64,000 nt of DNA from Kutzneria kofuensis (GCF_014203355.1 NZ_JACHIR010000002.1:186001-250000), one strand, 5' to 3'; positions 46,600 through 55,601 are shown, numbered from the stretch's first letter. Program-made: numbers and translations. The notes: a model not told the origin generated them from the letters alone.

Positions 46600-47888
46600 G
46601 CAGAATCAGGGCGACGGCGCTGGCGCTGGTGTGCGGGCTGGCGTTGGCCGGCTGCGGCGACGACGGCGGTGGCGGCGCGGAGACGATCACGTTCTGGGAC
46701 AACAACGGGGGTCCCGCACGAACGCCCGTCTTCCAGCATCTGATCGGCGAGTTCGAACGGGCCAACCCCGGCATTCACGTCGAGTACGTCGGCATCCCCA
46801 GTTCCTCGGTGCAGCAGAAGTACGACACCGCGATCGCCGGCGGCGCCACCCCCGACGTCGGCGGCATCACCACCTCGTACCTGTCGGACCTGGTCGGCCA
46901 GGACGCGCTGGAGCCGCTCGACGACCGGCTGGCCGCCAGTCCCCTGCACGACAAGCTGCTACCCAACCTCGTCGACGACATCCGCAAGGCCAGCGGCGAC
47001 CACAAGCTCTACGAGCTGCCGTCCTCGGCGAACCTGGACGTCATCTGGTACCGCAAGGACTGGTTCGCCCAGGCCGGGCTGCAGCCTCCGTCCACATGGG
47101 ACGAACTGATCGCCGACGCCACCAAGCTGACCGACAAGGCCGCGAACCGCTACGGCTACACCGTTCGCGGCGGCGCCGGCTCCGTGTTCCAGCTGCTCAG
47201 CGAGGCATACGCGTACTCGGGCGTGCCGACCTTCTTCACGGACAACGGCGTGAGCACCACCGCCGATCCCGGCAACGTCGACCTGGTGCGCAAGATCGCC
47301 GCGCTGTACGGCAAGGCGACGCCGACCGCCGACGTCAACAACGGCTACACCCAGATGGTCGCCGAGTTCACCGGCGGCTCGGTGGCGATGATGCACCACA
47401 ACCTCGGCTCGTCCGGGGACGTGCTGAAGGCGCTCGGGCCGGACAAGGTCGGCGCGATCCCCCTGCCCGTCGGCCCGTCCGGCAAGCGCACCGTCGTGCC
47501 CAACCCGACCGACGGCTTCGGCGTGTTCAAGGCCAGCGAGCACCAGGACGCGGCCTGGAAGTTCGTGCAGTTCCTGCTGTCCAAGGAGAGCAACAGCTAC
47601 TGGAACCAGCGGGTCGGCCAGATCCCGGCCAACACCGACGTGTACGGGGACGCCTGGCTGCGGGCCGACGCGCCGGTCGAGATGGCGCTCGGCGTGCTGC
47701 GGGCCAAGGACACCGTGCTGGCGTCCGCGCCGTTCGCGCTGCCGCAGTTCTCCGCCATCACCAAGGCCGACAGCGAGCCGCTGTACCAGAAGGTGTTGCT
47801 CGGCACCATGTCCGCCGACGACTTCCTGCGCAAGCTGGCCGACGAGCTGACCGCCGCCGAGCGGGACTGGCGTTCGCACAACGGATAG
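46596..47888 (+). CDS. ABC sugar transporter solute-binding lipoprotein, pectin cluster
   Basis: Family-1 solute-binding lipoprotein of 430 residues. The signal MSRIRATALALVCGLALAGCGDDGGGG has lipobox LAGC. The mature protein shows ITFWDNNGGPARTPVFQHLIGEFERANPGI and the usual Trp/Tyr-rich two-lobed fold (WYRKDWFAQAGLQPPSTWDELI). Unlike the other SBP gene, its signal sequence contains no operator and no TTA codon. Start overlaps the permease stop (ATGA). Confidence 0.93.
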   Translation: MSRIRATALALVCGLALAGCGDDGGGGAETITFWDNNGGPARTPVFQHLIGEFERANPGIHVEYVGIPSSSVQQKYDTAIAGGATPDVGGITTSYLSDLVGQDALEPLDDRLAASPLHDKLLPNLVDDIRKASGDHKLYELPSSANLDVIWYRKDWFAQAGLQPPSTWDELIADATKLTDKAANRYGYTVRGGAGSVFQLLSEAYAYSGVPTFFTDNGVSTTADPGNVDLVRKIAALYGKATPTADVNNGYTQMVAEFTGGSVAMMHHNLGSSGDVLKALGPDKVGAIPLPVGPSGKRTVVPNPTDGFGVFKASEHQDAAWKFVQFLLSKESNSYWNQRVGQIPANTDVYGDAWLRADAPVEMALGVLRAKDTVLASAPFALPQFSAITKADSEPLYQKVLLGTMSADDFLRKLADELTAAERDWRSHNG

Positions 47889-47900
47889 GAGCAACCGTCG

Positions 47901-49055
47901 ATGCTGATCGATGCAGTGGCCGTGCGGGTCTTCACCACGACGGCGCGCACCGCCGTCGACGAGGCCGGACATCGCCATCCCGCCCCGGAGCACGAGGTCA
48001 CGGCCGCGCTGTTGGAGATCACCGACCAGGACGGCAACGCCGGCTACTGCCCGGTGCAGCCGGACCACCTGCGGGAGCCGGTGCTGGCCGGGCACATCCG
48101 GCCCACCGTGGTCGGCCGCGACCCCTGGCAGCGGGAACGCCTGTGGCAGGCGCTGTCCCGCCGGCAGCGCGGCGCGCACGGCGGCCTCACCGACCGGGCG
48201 CTCGGCTACGTGGACCAGGCCCTGTGGGATCTGCTCGGGCGGCGCGTCGGGCTGCCCGTGTGGAAGCTGCTCGGCGGCGCTCGCGACCGCGTGCCGGCGT
48301 ACGCCAGCACGATGTGCGGCGACGAGATCCCCGGCGGCCTGAGCTGCCCGGAGGACTACGCGGCGTTCGCCGAGCAGCTGGCCAAGCGCGGCTACCGCGG
48401 CATCAAGCTGCACACCTGGATGCCGCCGGTGCCCTTCGCGCCGGACGTCCGGCTGGACATCCGGACCTGCGCGGCGGTCCGCGAGGCCGTCGGCCCGGAC
48501 ATCGCGTTGATGCTGGACGCCAACCACTGGTACCGCCGGACCGAGGCACTCGAACTGGGGCGGGCCCTGGAGAAGCTGGACTTCGCCTGGTACGAGGAGC
48601 CGATGGACGAGGCGTCGATCAGCTCCTACCGCTGGCTGGCCGACCAGCTGGCGGTGCCGGTGATCGGTCCGGAGACCGCCGCCGGCAAGCACTTCGCCCG
48701 CGCCGAGTGGATCAGCGCCGGCGCGTGCGACATCCTGCGGGCCGGCGTGGACGACTGCGGCGGCATCGGGGCCACGCTCAAGGCCGTGCATCTGGCCGAG
48801 GCGTTCAACATCGACTGCGAGATCCACGGCAACGGCTCCGGCAACCTCGCCGTCCTCGGCGCCACCGAGAGCGGCCGCTGGTACGAGCGCGGCCTGCTGC
48901 ACCCGCACGTCGACTTCGACGAGCCGCCCCCGCACCGGCACACCATCGTCGACACCATGGACGCCGACGGCATCGTGACCATGCCGTCGGCGCCCGGACT
49001 CGGTGACGACTGGAACTTCGACTACATCAGCGAACACACCGTCGACGTCTGGTGA
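47901..49055 (+). CDS. Enolase-superfamily (mandelate-racemase-like) sugar-acid dehydratase
   Basis: Enzyme of 384 residues with the enolase capping domain and TIM barrel. Metal ligands are visible as Asp in LMLDANHWY, Glu in WYEEPM and Glu in IGPETA; a Lys in GIKLHTW and a His in EIHGNG are candidate acid/base residues. Members dehydrate or epimerise sugar acids. Placed 12 bases after the pectin-cluster SBP, it may act on galacturonate- or aldonate-derived acids from pectin or arabinogalactan side chains; the exact substrate is not predictable. GGAG precedes ATG 47901. Confidence 0.85.
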   Translation: MLIDAVAVRVFTTTARTAVDEAGHRHPAPEHEVTAALLEITDQDGNAGYCPVQPDHLREPVLAGHIRPTVVGRDPWQRERLWQALSRRQRGAHGGLTDRALGYVDQALWDLLGRRVGLPVWKLLGGARDRVPAYASTMCGDEIPGGLSCPEDYAAFAEQLAKRGYRGIKLHTWMPPVPFAPDVRLDIRTCAAVREAVGPDIALMLDANHWYRRTEALELGRALEKLDFAWYEEPMDEASISSYRWLADQLAVPVIGPETAAGKHFARAEWISAGACDILRAGVDDCGGIGATLKAVHLAEAFNIDCEIHGNGSGNLAVLGATESGRWYERGLLHPHVDFDEPPPHRHTIVDTMDADGIVTMPSAPGLGDDWNFDYISEHTVDVW

Positions 49056-49084
49056 TCGTCACGGCGACGAGCGGTTGGACCTGC

Positions 49085-49107
49085 CGGGCGGTGTCCGTCA
49101 CCGCCCG
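49085..49107. terminator. Bidirectional terminator between dehydratase and GH1 genes
   Basis: CGGGCGGTG (49085-49093) / CACCGCCCG (49099-49107), perfect 9-bp stem with a five-base loop. It overlaps the stop codon of the convergent GH1 gene. Confidence 0.65.
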
Positions 49108-50285
49108 CCAGTCAGTGACCGAATGAGCGAGGCGCTGCGCCTCGGCCGGCGATCCGCGTCGAACAGGCCGAACGACACCGACCGGCCGGCCAGCCATTCG
49201 TAGTTGTCGATGCCGGTCCAGATCGACACGCCCTCGATCCGCATCCCGTCGTCCTGAGCTGCTGCGATGTGTTCGAACGCTCGGTGCAGGTACTCGCACC
49301 GTGCGGTGTCGTCCAGCCCGCCGGTATCGCCGTAACCGACCTCAGCCACCACAATCCGCGCCCCGGGCAGCTCGCGGTGCAATCGATCCAGCACGACCGC
49401 GATGCCGTCCGGCCAAGGAACGTACCCGAGCGGGCCCGGCCTCCCGCCCGCCGGGAACGGCGCCGGCGCGCCGGTCGAGGTCACGGACATCGCGTAGTAG
49501 TAGGAAAAGCCGATGAGGTCGAATGCGTCCGCATAGCGAGGCTCGCGGGCAAGGTTGAGCCAGGAGTCCCACACGACCTCGTCCAGTAGCGCCACTGCCG
49601 TCGCCGTTTCGGGACGGTCATCCGCCGGATACAGCGGCAATACGGCTTCGTTGCTACACGTGGGTTTCCCCGTCGCCTCCCGCAGTCGCAGCGCCGCCTC
49701 GAAATCGCCGGCGTGCACGGTGGCGAGAACCGCCGCGAACTGCTCGGGATCGCGGCGGCCCGGCGGGAAAGTCCCGGTGAGGTAGGCCTTCTGGGCATAG
49801 CTCGTCGGCAGGTTGACCGGCATCCACCCGCCGACGAGGTCCCCGAAAAGGGCGGCGGCCAGGTCCACCCACCGCAGCCACGCCGCCGAGGCCCGGTCTC
49901 CGGCGAAGCCGCCGACATCGGCGAACCACACCGGGATCGCGCTGTGCAGCAAGCAAACCCACATCCGGAGTCCCGCATCCCGCGCGGCGGAAAGGACGGC
50001 CCGGTAGTAGTCGACGGCATCCTGGTCGAGACGCCCCTCGACCGGCTCGACACGGGCCCAGTTGATCGACAGCCGGTGATCGGTCAGCCCGAGTTCCCGC
50101 AGCAGCGCGAAATCCTCACGGTAGCGCCGCGCGAAGCCGTTGCCGTCGTAGGACGGCGGGGCATTGCCGGCCGAAGTCCACCGCGACCAGTCGTCGGCGG
50201 GAGAAGCGCCCTCGACCTGCACGGCCGACGCACCGCTCCCCCACCACCAACGCCCGGCGAATCCCTCCGACGGCACAGCCGGCAC
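49098..50285 (-). CDS. GH1-like protein lacking the acid/base glutamate
   Basis: Related to GH1 beta-glycosidases but short (395 residues against about 450-480). The barrel is recognisable: WWWGSGASAVQVEGA, DHRLSINWARVEPVEGRLDQDAVDYYRAVLSAARDAGL, FSYYYAMS. The acid/base motif Asn-Glu-Pro has become Asn-Leu159-Pro (WMPVNLPTSYA), while the nucleophile Glu315 is kept (VVAEVGYGD, in place of ITENGYGD). As in plant myrosinases, loss of the acid/base alters or removes ordinary glycosidase activity. No signal peptide. GTG 50285 is the longest start; an in-frame GTG at 50276 is possible. It stands alone and is convergent to the pectin operon. Confidence 0.8.
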   Translation of the reverse strand: MPAVPSEGFAGRWWWGSGASAVQVEGASPADDWSRWTSAGNAPPSYDGNGFARRYREDFALLRELGLTDHRLSINWARVEPVEGRLDQDAVDYYRAVLSAARDAGLRMWVCLLHSAIPVWFADVGGFAGDRASAAWLRWVDLAAALFGDLVGGWMPVNLPTSYAQKAYLTGTFPPGRRDPEQFAAVLATVHAGDFEAALRLREATGKPTCSNEAVLPLYPADDRPETATAVALLDEVVWDSWLNLAREPRYADAFDLIGFSYYYAMSVTSTGAPAPFPAGGRPGPLGYVPWPDGIAVVLDRLHRELPGARIVVAEVGYGDTGGLDDTARCEYLHRAFEHIAAAQDDGMRIEGVSIWTGIDNYEWLAGRSVSFGLFDADRRPRRSASLIRSLTGGR

Positions 50286-50420
50286 CTTATACTGCGGACG
50301 TGTTCAGGCCGAACGGCCAGTACATCGCGTCGGCGGTCCCGGCGAGGCCGAGAACCCATCGACTTCGCCAGAAGAAGCTCGGCGACGGCAACGTGCGCGT
50401 CTTCCCGAAGTAGGCAGGCA

Positions 50421-51029
50421 ATGTCGGACGGTTTTGTGCGGCTGTACCGCCGTGGCTGGTCGCCGGAGTCGGCGCGGCGGCGGGTCGAGTCGCTGGCGGC
50501 GGCCGGCCTGGTGCTGGGCCACCCCGACACCGGCCGGATCACCGCGATCAGCGGCGAGCCGGAGACCATCGGCGAGCAGGTCGAGCTGGACCGGGCCGAC
50601 CTGCTCGCGGCCATGGGATCCCTGGGCGACAAGCGGTTCACCTTCCAGTACTGGCTCGCCGACGACCGGGACGCCGACGTCATCTGCACGCTCGGCCGGG
50701 TCGGCCCCGATGTCGTCGTGGAGGACTACGACCTCGACGGCCTGGGCGGCCCGGTGCACAGGATCGGGCAGGACGGCGTGATCCGCCGCCTGCTCGCCGA
50801 GTTCCAGGCCACCGGCGCCGCCGCCGTCGGGCTGGTGGTCGACCGGTGGGGGCCGTCGCTGGACACCGACCTCGACGACATCGTGGTCGGCGGCCCCACC
50901 CCGGTCACCGTCTGGCCCGAACTGCTGGTGCTGCGCCCCGAGGTCGCGCACCGGCATCCGGAGTTGTCGAACCCCGTGCCGTACGGGGACTTCCTCGCGT
51001 TCGACTCGGACGGCATCCTGGCAATCTGA
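50421..51029 (+). CDS. Hypothetical protein, unknown function
   Basis: Acidic protein of 202 residues. The N-terminus (FVRLYRRGWSPESARRRVESLAAAGLVLGHPDTGRITAI) could be a small helical DNA- or protein-binding unit. The rest alternates beta-strands and helices (FTFQYWLADDRDADVICTLGRVGPDVVVEDYDLDGL, AVGLVVDRWGPSLDTDLDDIVVGG). No family recognised. ATG 50421 has a purine-rich but imperfect RBS. It is flanked by its own short intergenic regions and shows no operon partner. Confidence 0.7.
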   Translation: MSDGFVRLYRRGWSPESARRRVESLAAAGLVLGHPDTGRITAISGEPETIGEQVELDRADLLAAMGSLGDKRFTFQYWLADDRDADVICTLGRVGPDVVVEDYDLDGLGGPVHRIGQDGVIRRLLAEFQATGAAAVGLVVDRWGPSLDTDLDDIVVGGPTPVTVWPELLVLRPEVAHRHPELSNPVPYGDFLAFDSDGILAI

Positions 51030-51210
51030 GTGCGCCTCGGAGACTTCCACGGGCAGGTATGAGGTGCCGGAACGGCCGAACCGGTTCGTGCGTTGCTATT
51101 TTCAGTCGCCACTGAAGTCATAGTGCTTTAGACACAAAGTATGGGAATCGGTTGTCGTGTGGCCCGCGGCCGCGAGGCGGACAATCGTCGTTCGCGACGA
51201 AGGAGTGCCC

Positions 51211-52071
51211 GTGCAGGTCGTGGACAGGGAACTGACCAGGTTCCGGCAGTGGCTGGCCGGCGAGCTCTCCGGCAAGGTCGCCGGCCCGAACGCCGCCGAG
51301 GTGCGCCAACGCGTCATGGAAACGCCGGGGCCGCGCTGGTTCGGCGAGGACCGGCCGATCCGCCGGGTGCACGGCGACGCGGCGATCTTCATCGGCGGCC
51401 TGCGGGCCCTGCTGCTGCAGTCGCTGCACCCGCTGGCAATGGCCGCCGTGGCGGCGCACTCGGGCTACCGCGGCGATCCGTGGGGGCGCTTACAACGGAC
51501 CAGCGCCTTCCTCGCCACGACCACCTACGGCACAGCGGAGGACGCCGAGCGGATCGTCGCCGTGGTGCGGGCGGTGCACGAACGGGTCCAGGGCACGGCG
51601 TCGGACGGACGGCCGTACGCCGCCAGCGACCCGCACCTGCTGGAGTGGGTGCACGTCGCCGAGGTCGACAGTTTCCTGCGCTGCCACCAGCGCTACGGGG
51701 CCGAGCCGCTCGACGACGCGGGCGCCGACGGCTACGTCACCGACATGGCCCGCATCGCCATCGAACTCGGCGTCCCCGACCCGCCCCGCACCCGAGCCGA
51801 ACTCGCCGAGCGGCTGCGCGCCTTCCGCCCCGAACTGGCCGGCACGCCGGAGGCGCGTGCGGCGGCCCGGTTCCTGCTCCTCAACGCTCCCCTGCCGCTC
51901 CCGGCGCGACCGCCCTACGCCGTGCTGGCCGCCGCGTCCGTCGCGATGCTGCCCAGCTGGGCGCGCTGGCCGCTGCGTCTCCCCTACCTGCCGCTGACCG
52001 AGGCCACCGCGATCCGCGCCGCGGGCCACACGCTGGTCGGCGGCCTCCGTTGGGTCCTCGGCGCCCGCTGA
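51211..52071 (+). CDS. MpaB-like oxygenase (DUF2236 family)
   Basis: Protein of 286 residues of the ER-bound oxygenase MpaB/latex-clearing-like family, haem-dependent where studied. Conserved stretches seen are RRVHGDAAIFIGGLRALLLQSLHPLAMAAVAAHSGYRGDPWGRLQRTSAF and HVAEVDSFLRCHQRYG, whose histidines are the expected haem ligands. GTG 51211 follows AAGGAG by five bases; the upstream frame is non-coding. Substrate unknown. Codon 94 is TTA (51490-51492), rare in this genome type and a possible bldA-dependent control point. Confidence 0.85.
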   Translation: MQVVDRELTRFRQWLAGELSGKVAGPNAAEVRQRVMETPGPRWFGEDRPIRRVHGDAAIFIGGLRALLLQSLHPLAMAAVAAHSGYRGDPWGRLQRTSAFLATTTYGTAEDAERIVAVVRAVHERVQGTASDGRPYAASDPHLLEWVHVAEVDSFLRCHQRYGAEPLDDAGADGYVTDMARIAIELGVPDPPRTRAELAERLRAFRPELAGTPEARAAARFLLLNAPLPLPARPPYAVLAAASVAMLPSWARWPLRLPYLPLTEATAIRAAGHTLVGGLRWVLGAR

Positions 52072-52098
52072 GGCGGGTCACGACGGCCGGCCGAGCAG

Positions 52099-52461
52099 TC
52101 AGCGCCGCCGGGACGCGGCGTTGATCACGTCGTCGAGCACCTCGCGGGAGTTGGCCAACTCGGTGATCATGCGGTCGATCCGGTCCCGCTCGGCGGTCAG
52201 CTCGGCCACCAGCTGCGGGGTCGCGATCGCCGAAGGGCCGCCGTCGGCGTCCCGCATGCACGGCAGCAGGCGCGCGATCTTCTTGCTGTGCAGGCCGGCG
52301 GCGAACAGCTCCTGGATGCGGATGACCCGGTCCACCGCGTGCTCCGGGTAGTCGCGGTGGCCGCCGTGCGTTCGGTCGGCGGCGAGCAGGCCCTGCTGCT
52401 CGTAGTACCGCAGCGACCGCTCACTGACGCCCGTGCGCCGGGCGAGCTCGCCGATGCGCAT
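52099..52461 (-). CDS. MerR-family regulator (divergent from deacetylase)
   Basis: Regulator of 120 residues with the MerR DNA-binding domain MRIGELARRTGVSERSLRYYEQQGLLAADRTHGGHRDYPEHAVDRVIRIQELFAAG and a C-terminal dimerisation helix (LVAELTAERDRIDRMITELANSREVL). ATG 52461 follows GGAGGTG. It is divergent from the deacetylase gene and likely binds the CTGACA/TGTCAG repeat in the shared promoter. Confidence 0.92.
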   Translation of the reverse strand: MRIGELARRTGVSERSLRYYEQQGLLAADRTHGGHRDYPEHAVDRVIRIQELFAAGLHSKKIARLLPCMRDADGGPSAIATPQLVAELTAERDRIDRMITELANSREVLDDVINAASRRR

Positions 52462-52475
52462 CACACCTCCGCGCC

Positions 52476-52506
52476 TTGAACCTGACACTGATGTCAGATT
52501 CTACCG
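52476..52506 (+). promoter_or_regulatory. MerR-type operator/promoter of the deacetylase gene
   Basis: CTGACA-CTGA-TGTCAG (52482-52497) is a perfect inverted repeat filling the long 19-base spacer between TTGAAC (52476-52481) and a weak -10 (CTACCG at 52501-52506). This is the arrangement used by MerR activators, which untwist an over-long spacer. The start codon is only seven bases further, so the message would be almost leaderless. Confidence 0.6.
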
Positions 52507-52513
52507 TGCAGCC

Positions 52514-53374
52514 ATGACGGACAACCCGCTCTTCGACTACAGCCCGATCATCGACCGTCCCCGGATCACCTGGCCCGACGGCAGGAAGGTCGCCGTGTAC
52601 GTCGGGCTCAACATCGAGCACTTCCTCCTCGGACGTCCCTCCACCAGCATCTGGCCCGGCACCGCCGACCTGGTGCCGGACGCGCTCAACCACGGCTGGC
52701 GCGACTACGGAGCCCGGGTCGGCATCTGGCGGGTGATCGACAGCCTCGACCGGCACGGCGTCCGGGCGAGCGCGTTGCTGAACTCGTCGGTGGTCGACCA
52801 CTATCCGCAGATCATCGAGGCGGGCCGGGCGCGGAACTGGGCGTGGCTCGCGCACGGCCGCACCAACTCGGTCCTGCACACCGGGATGTCCCGTGCGGAG
52901 GAACGTGTCGTGCTCGCCGACATCGTGGACACCATCGCCGCCGGCACCGGGCAGCGCCCGCGCGGCTGGCTGGGCCCGGGGCTGACCGAGACCGTCCACA
53001 CGCCCGAACTGCTCGCCGAGGCGGGTCTCGACTACGTGCTGGACTGGACCAACGACGACCAGCCGTATCCGCTGACCGTGCCCGGGATGATCAGCGTGCC
53101 GTACACGCTCGAACTCAACGACCTGGTGGTGTTCGGCCGGGGCGTCACCGGGCCGGAGTACCTGCGCATGGTCCAGGACCAGTACGAGCAGCTGCGCGCC
53201 GACTCCCAGGACAGCGGCCGGGTGCTGGCGCTGGCGCTGCATCCCTTCGTGATCGGCCAGGCCTTCCGCGCCAAGTACCTGGACCTGGCGCTGGAGTTTC
53301 TCGCCGCCCAACCGGATGCGTGGCTCACCACCAGCGACGAGATCGCCGAGCACCACCGGCGCGCCCGGCCGTAG
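52514..53374 (+). CDS. Polysaccharide deacetylase (NodB-like) family protein
   Basis: Cytoplasmic protein of 286 residues of the carbohydrate esterase 4 fold (PuuE-like branch): FDYSPIIDRPRITWPDGRKVAVYVGLNIEHF, WRVIDSLDRHGVRASALLNSSVVDHYPQIIEAG, GWLGPGLTETVHTPELLAEAG, and a late His in LALHPFVIGQ. The usual TFDD metal motif reads GLNIEHF, like allantoinase/PuuE relatives that act on C-N bonds. Divergent from and probably controlled by the MerR gene. Substrate unknown. Confidence 0.85.
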   Translation: MTDNPLFDYSPIIDRPRITWPDGRKVAVYVGLNIEHFLLGRPSTSIWPGTADLVPDALNHGWRDYGARVGIWRVIDSLDRHGVRASALLNSSVVDHYPQIIEAGRARNWAWLAHGRTNSVLHTGMSRAEERVVLADIVDTIAAGTGQRPRGWLGPGLTETVHTPELLAEAGLDYVLDWTNDDQPYPLTVPGMISVPYTLELNDLVVFGRGVTGPEYLRMVQDQYEQLRADSQDSGRVLALALHPFVIGQAFRAKYLDLALEFLAAQPDAWLTTSDEIAEHHRRARP

Positions 53375-53391
53375 TCCGCACCGAGGGCGGC

Positions 53392-55497
53392 TCAGAAGCC
53401 GAGGTGGCTGATGTCGCGGACCAGGTCCTTGCCGACCTCCACCGCGCCCGCGTTGACGCCGGTCAGCAGGCCGGCGGCGAGCTGGGCCAGCACGCCCTTG
53501 AGCGCGGTCAGGCCCCGGCGGACGACGCCGCGGTCCGGCTCCGGCCGGGCCACCTCGGCCAGCACCTCGTTGGCGTTCTGGGTCGCGTCCCGCACGTCGG
53601 CCGCGGGCAGCCCGAGGTCGGCCAGCCGCTCCAGCACGGCGGTGACGACGCGGGCGACCTCCTCGAAGCCGGGGGCGACCTGCTCGACGTGGCCGAGGTT
53701 CTGGTGGACGACGGCGTTGTTCCAGGCCAGCTGGGCGTTGTTGACCTCGCCGTGGACGACCGGGCCGTGGTAGTTGTTCGTGACCGACTGGGCGGTGGAG
53801 GGGTTGTTGTCTGCCATCGGAATCCTCTCCGGCACGGCGTTGTCGCCCTGGACCAGCAACGGGTTGTAGACGGCCGCGTTGAAGACGGGGCCGTTGAAGT
53901 AGTTCACGATCTGCTGGGCGGCTTCCGGCGGCGGTTCGGGCGTGTGCTCGGTGACCGGCAGCTCGGACCGCAGGTCGGTCAGCACGACGAGACCGTTGTG
54001 CACGACGCTGGAGCCCCGGCTGCCGGTGACGGAGCAGCGGACCAGGTGGCCGCCGCAGGATCCGCTGGTGGTGACGCCGATGAACCGGGTGTCGCCGAAC
54101 TCGCTGTCCTTCACGTCGAGCCACGCGGAATCCTGCCCGGCCAGGCCGTACAGGCCCGGTTGGGCGACGGTCAGCCGTTCCGCGGTGAGAATCGCCTTGC
54201 CGGCCGCGATGACGCCGCCGCCGTCGGTGTGCTCGACCCGGCAGTCGTAGGCCAGCAGCTGGGACTCGCCGCCGGCGGACAGCCCGCCCAGCCCGTCCCG
54301 GAACGAGCAGTTCCGCAGGGTGACCCGGGCCTGCTCCAGCACGGACGCGCCGATCCGGCCGATGTTGCGGAAGTCCGAGTCCAGCAGCGTGGCCTTGGTG
54401 CCGCCGGCGCCGCTGGCGTCCAGGCCGACCGCGCCGCCGTCGACCCGGATGCCGGCGAACTCGGCGGTCGACCCCTGCCAGACCCGCAGCGCCACCTCGG
54501 TGACCCCGGTGACCTCGCACCGGGAGAACCGGCCCCGGCCCTCGACCAGCGCGATGCCGACGTGGCCGCCGGTGACGCGGCAGCCGTCCACCACGGGCGA
54601 GCCGCCGGTGGTGGCGAACACCGCGACGTTGCCCGCGCGGACGATCTCGCAGTTCTCGAACTGCCCCAGTCCCTGGGTGTTGACGATGATCCCGGTGTCC
54701 CGGCAGTCCCGGAACACGGAGTTGCGCACGACCGGCCGTCCCCCGGTCTGGGTCGCGATGCCGTGCTCGGAGTCGCTGACCACCGTGCCCTCGACCGAGC
54801 CGGTGGACTGCTCGACGAACGACACCCCGACGGAGTGCGAGTCGGTGATGTGGCAGTCCTGGACGACGAGCTGCGCCTGCTTGTCCGCGTAGATGCTGTC
54901 GTTCCCGGTCCCCGTCAGCCGGCAGCCGACGACCGTCGCCCGCGCGCCGGTGACCCGCACCCCGTGAAAGCGGGGATGCTCGATCCGGCAGTCCTGCAGC
55001 CGCACGACCGCACCCTCGATCGCGGCGACGGCATTGGTGCTGGAGCCGGTGAAATCGCAGCGCTCGGCCACGCCCTCGGCGCCCGAGAACACCACCCGCC
55101 CGCTGCCCACCAGACATTCCCGCAACGTCACCGAGGTGCCGGCGGCGGCCCACACGCTGACGCCGTCCAGGCCCTGGATCTGCGACCGCTCCACGACCAG
55201 CGTGCCGGCGCTGCAGCGGACGGCCTCGTCACGGGACCCGACGAGCACCAGATCCGACAGCCGGAGCCGGCCCCAGCTCTCGATCACCGGGCCCTGGGCC
55301 GAGGCGAGCGTGACCGAGGCGGGGCCGTCGATCGCGACGAGCTCCACGTCGCCGCCGAGGCTCAGCGACTCCTGGTAGCGGCCCGGCTCGATCTCGATCC
55401 GCACCGGTTTGCGCAGGTTGTGCGCGGCCTGCAGGGCCAGGCCGATGGTCCGGTAGGCGCGCCGCGACGTCTGCGACACCCGGAACCTCTTGGCCAT
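53392..55497 (-). CDS. Cytoplasmic right-handed beta-helix repeat protein
   Basis: Protein of 701 residues, no signal peptide. Residues about 20-510 are some 20 parallel beta-helix rungs of the pectate-lyase/NosD type (pattern V-x-x-C-x-[IV]-x-G, e.g. VVGCRLTGTGNDSIYADKQAQLVVQDCHI). A linker follows with two related segments, NYFNGPVFNAAVYN...QGDNAV and NYHGPVVHGEVNNAQLAWNNAV. The C-terminal 100 residues are helical (DVRDATQNANEVLAEVARPEPDRGVVRRGLTALKGVLAQLAAGL). Actinobacterial relatives occur beside type VII secretion and NTPase-based conflict systems, but no such partner is present here. ATG 55497 is used (GGAG ten bases upstream). Confidence 0.8.
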   Translation of the reverse strand: MAKRFRVSQTSRRAYRTIGLALQAAHNLRKPVRIEIEPGRYQESLSLGGDVELVAIDGPASVTLASAQGPVIESWGRLRLSDLVLVGSRDEAVRCSAGTLVVERSQIQGLDGVSVWAAAGTSVTLRECLVGSGRVVFSGAEGVAERCDFTGSSTNAVAAIEGAVVRLQDCRIEHPRFHGVRVTGARATVVGCRLTGTGNDSIYADKQAQLVVQDCHITDSHSVGVSFVEQSTGSVEGTVVSDSEHGIATQTGGRPVVRNSVFRDCRDTGIIVNTQGLGQFENCEIVRAGNVAVFATTGGSPVVDGCRVTGGHVGIALVEGRGRFSRCEVTGVTEVALRVWQGSTAEFAGIRVDGGAVGLDASGAGGTKATLLDSDFRNIGRIGASVLEQARVTLRNCSFRDGLGGLSAGGESQLLAYDCRVEHTDGGGVIAAGKAILTAERLTVAQPGLYGLAGQDSAWLDVKDSEFGDTRFIGVTTSGSCGGHLVRCSVTGSRGSSVVHNGLVVLTDLRSELPVTEHTPEPPPEAAQQIVNYFNGPVFNAAVYNPLLVQGDNAVPERIPMADNNPSTAQSVTNNYHGPVVHGEVNNAQLAWNNAVVHQNLGHVEQVAPGFEEVARVVTAVLERLADLGLPAADVRDATQNANEVLAEVARPEPDRGVVRRGLTALKGVLAQLAAGLLTGVNAGAVEVGKDLVRDISHLGF

Positions 55498-55601
55498 GCA
55501 CCCCACTCCTGATCACTCACGGCGCGTCCACGTTAGCGGTTCCGGTTGCGCGGAGTGCGAAGTTTGCCGCACGTGTTCAGGCCCCTCCGTGCTCCACCGC
55601 A

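Noticed and set aside
55530-55545. TTAGCG in the intergenic region upstream of the beta-helix gene
   Set aside because: Only one half-site; no palindrome.
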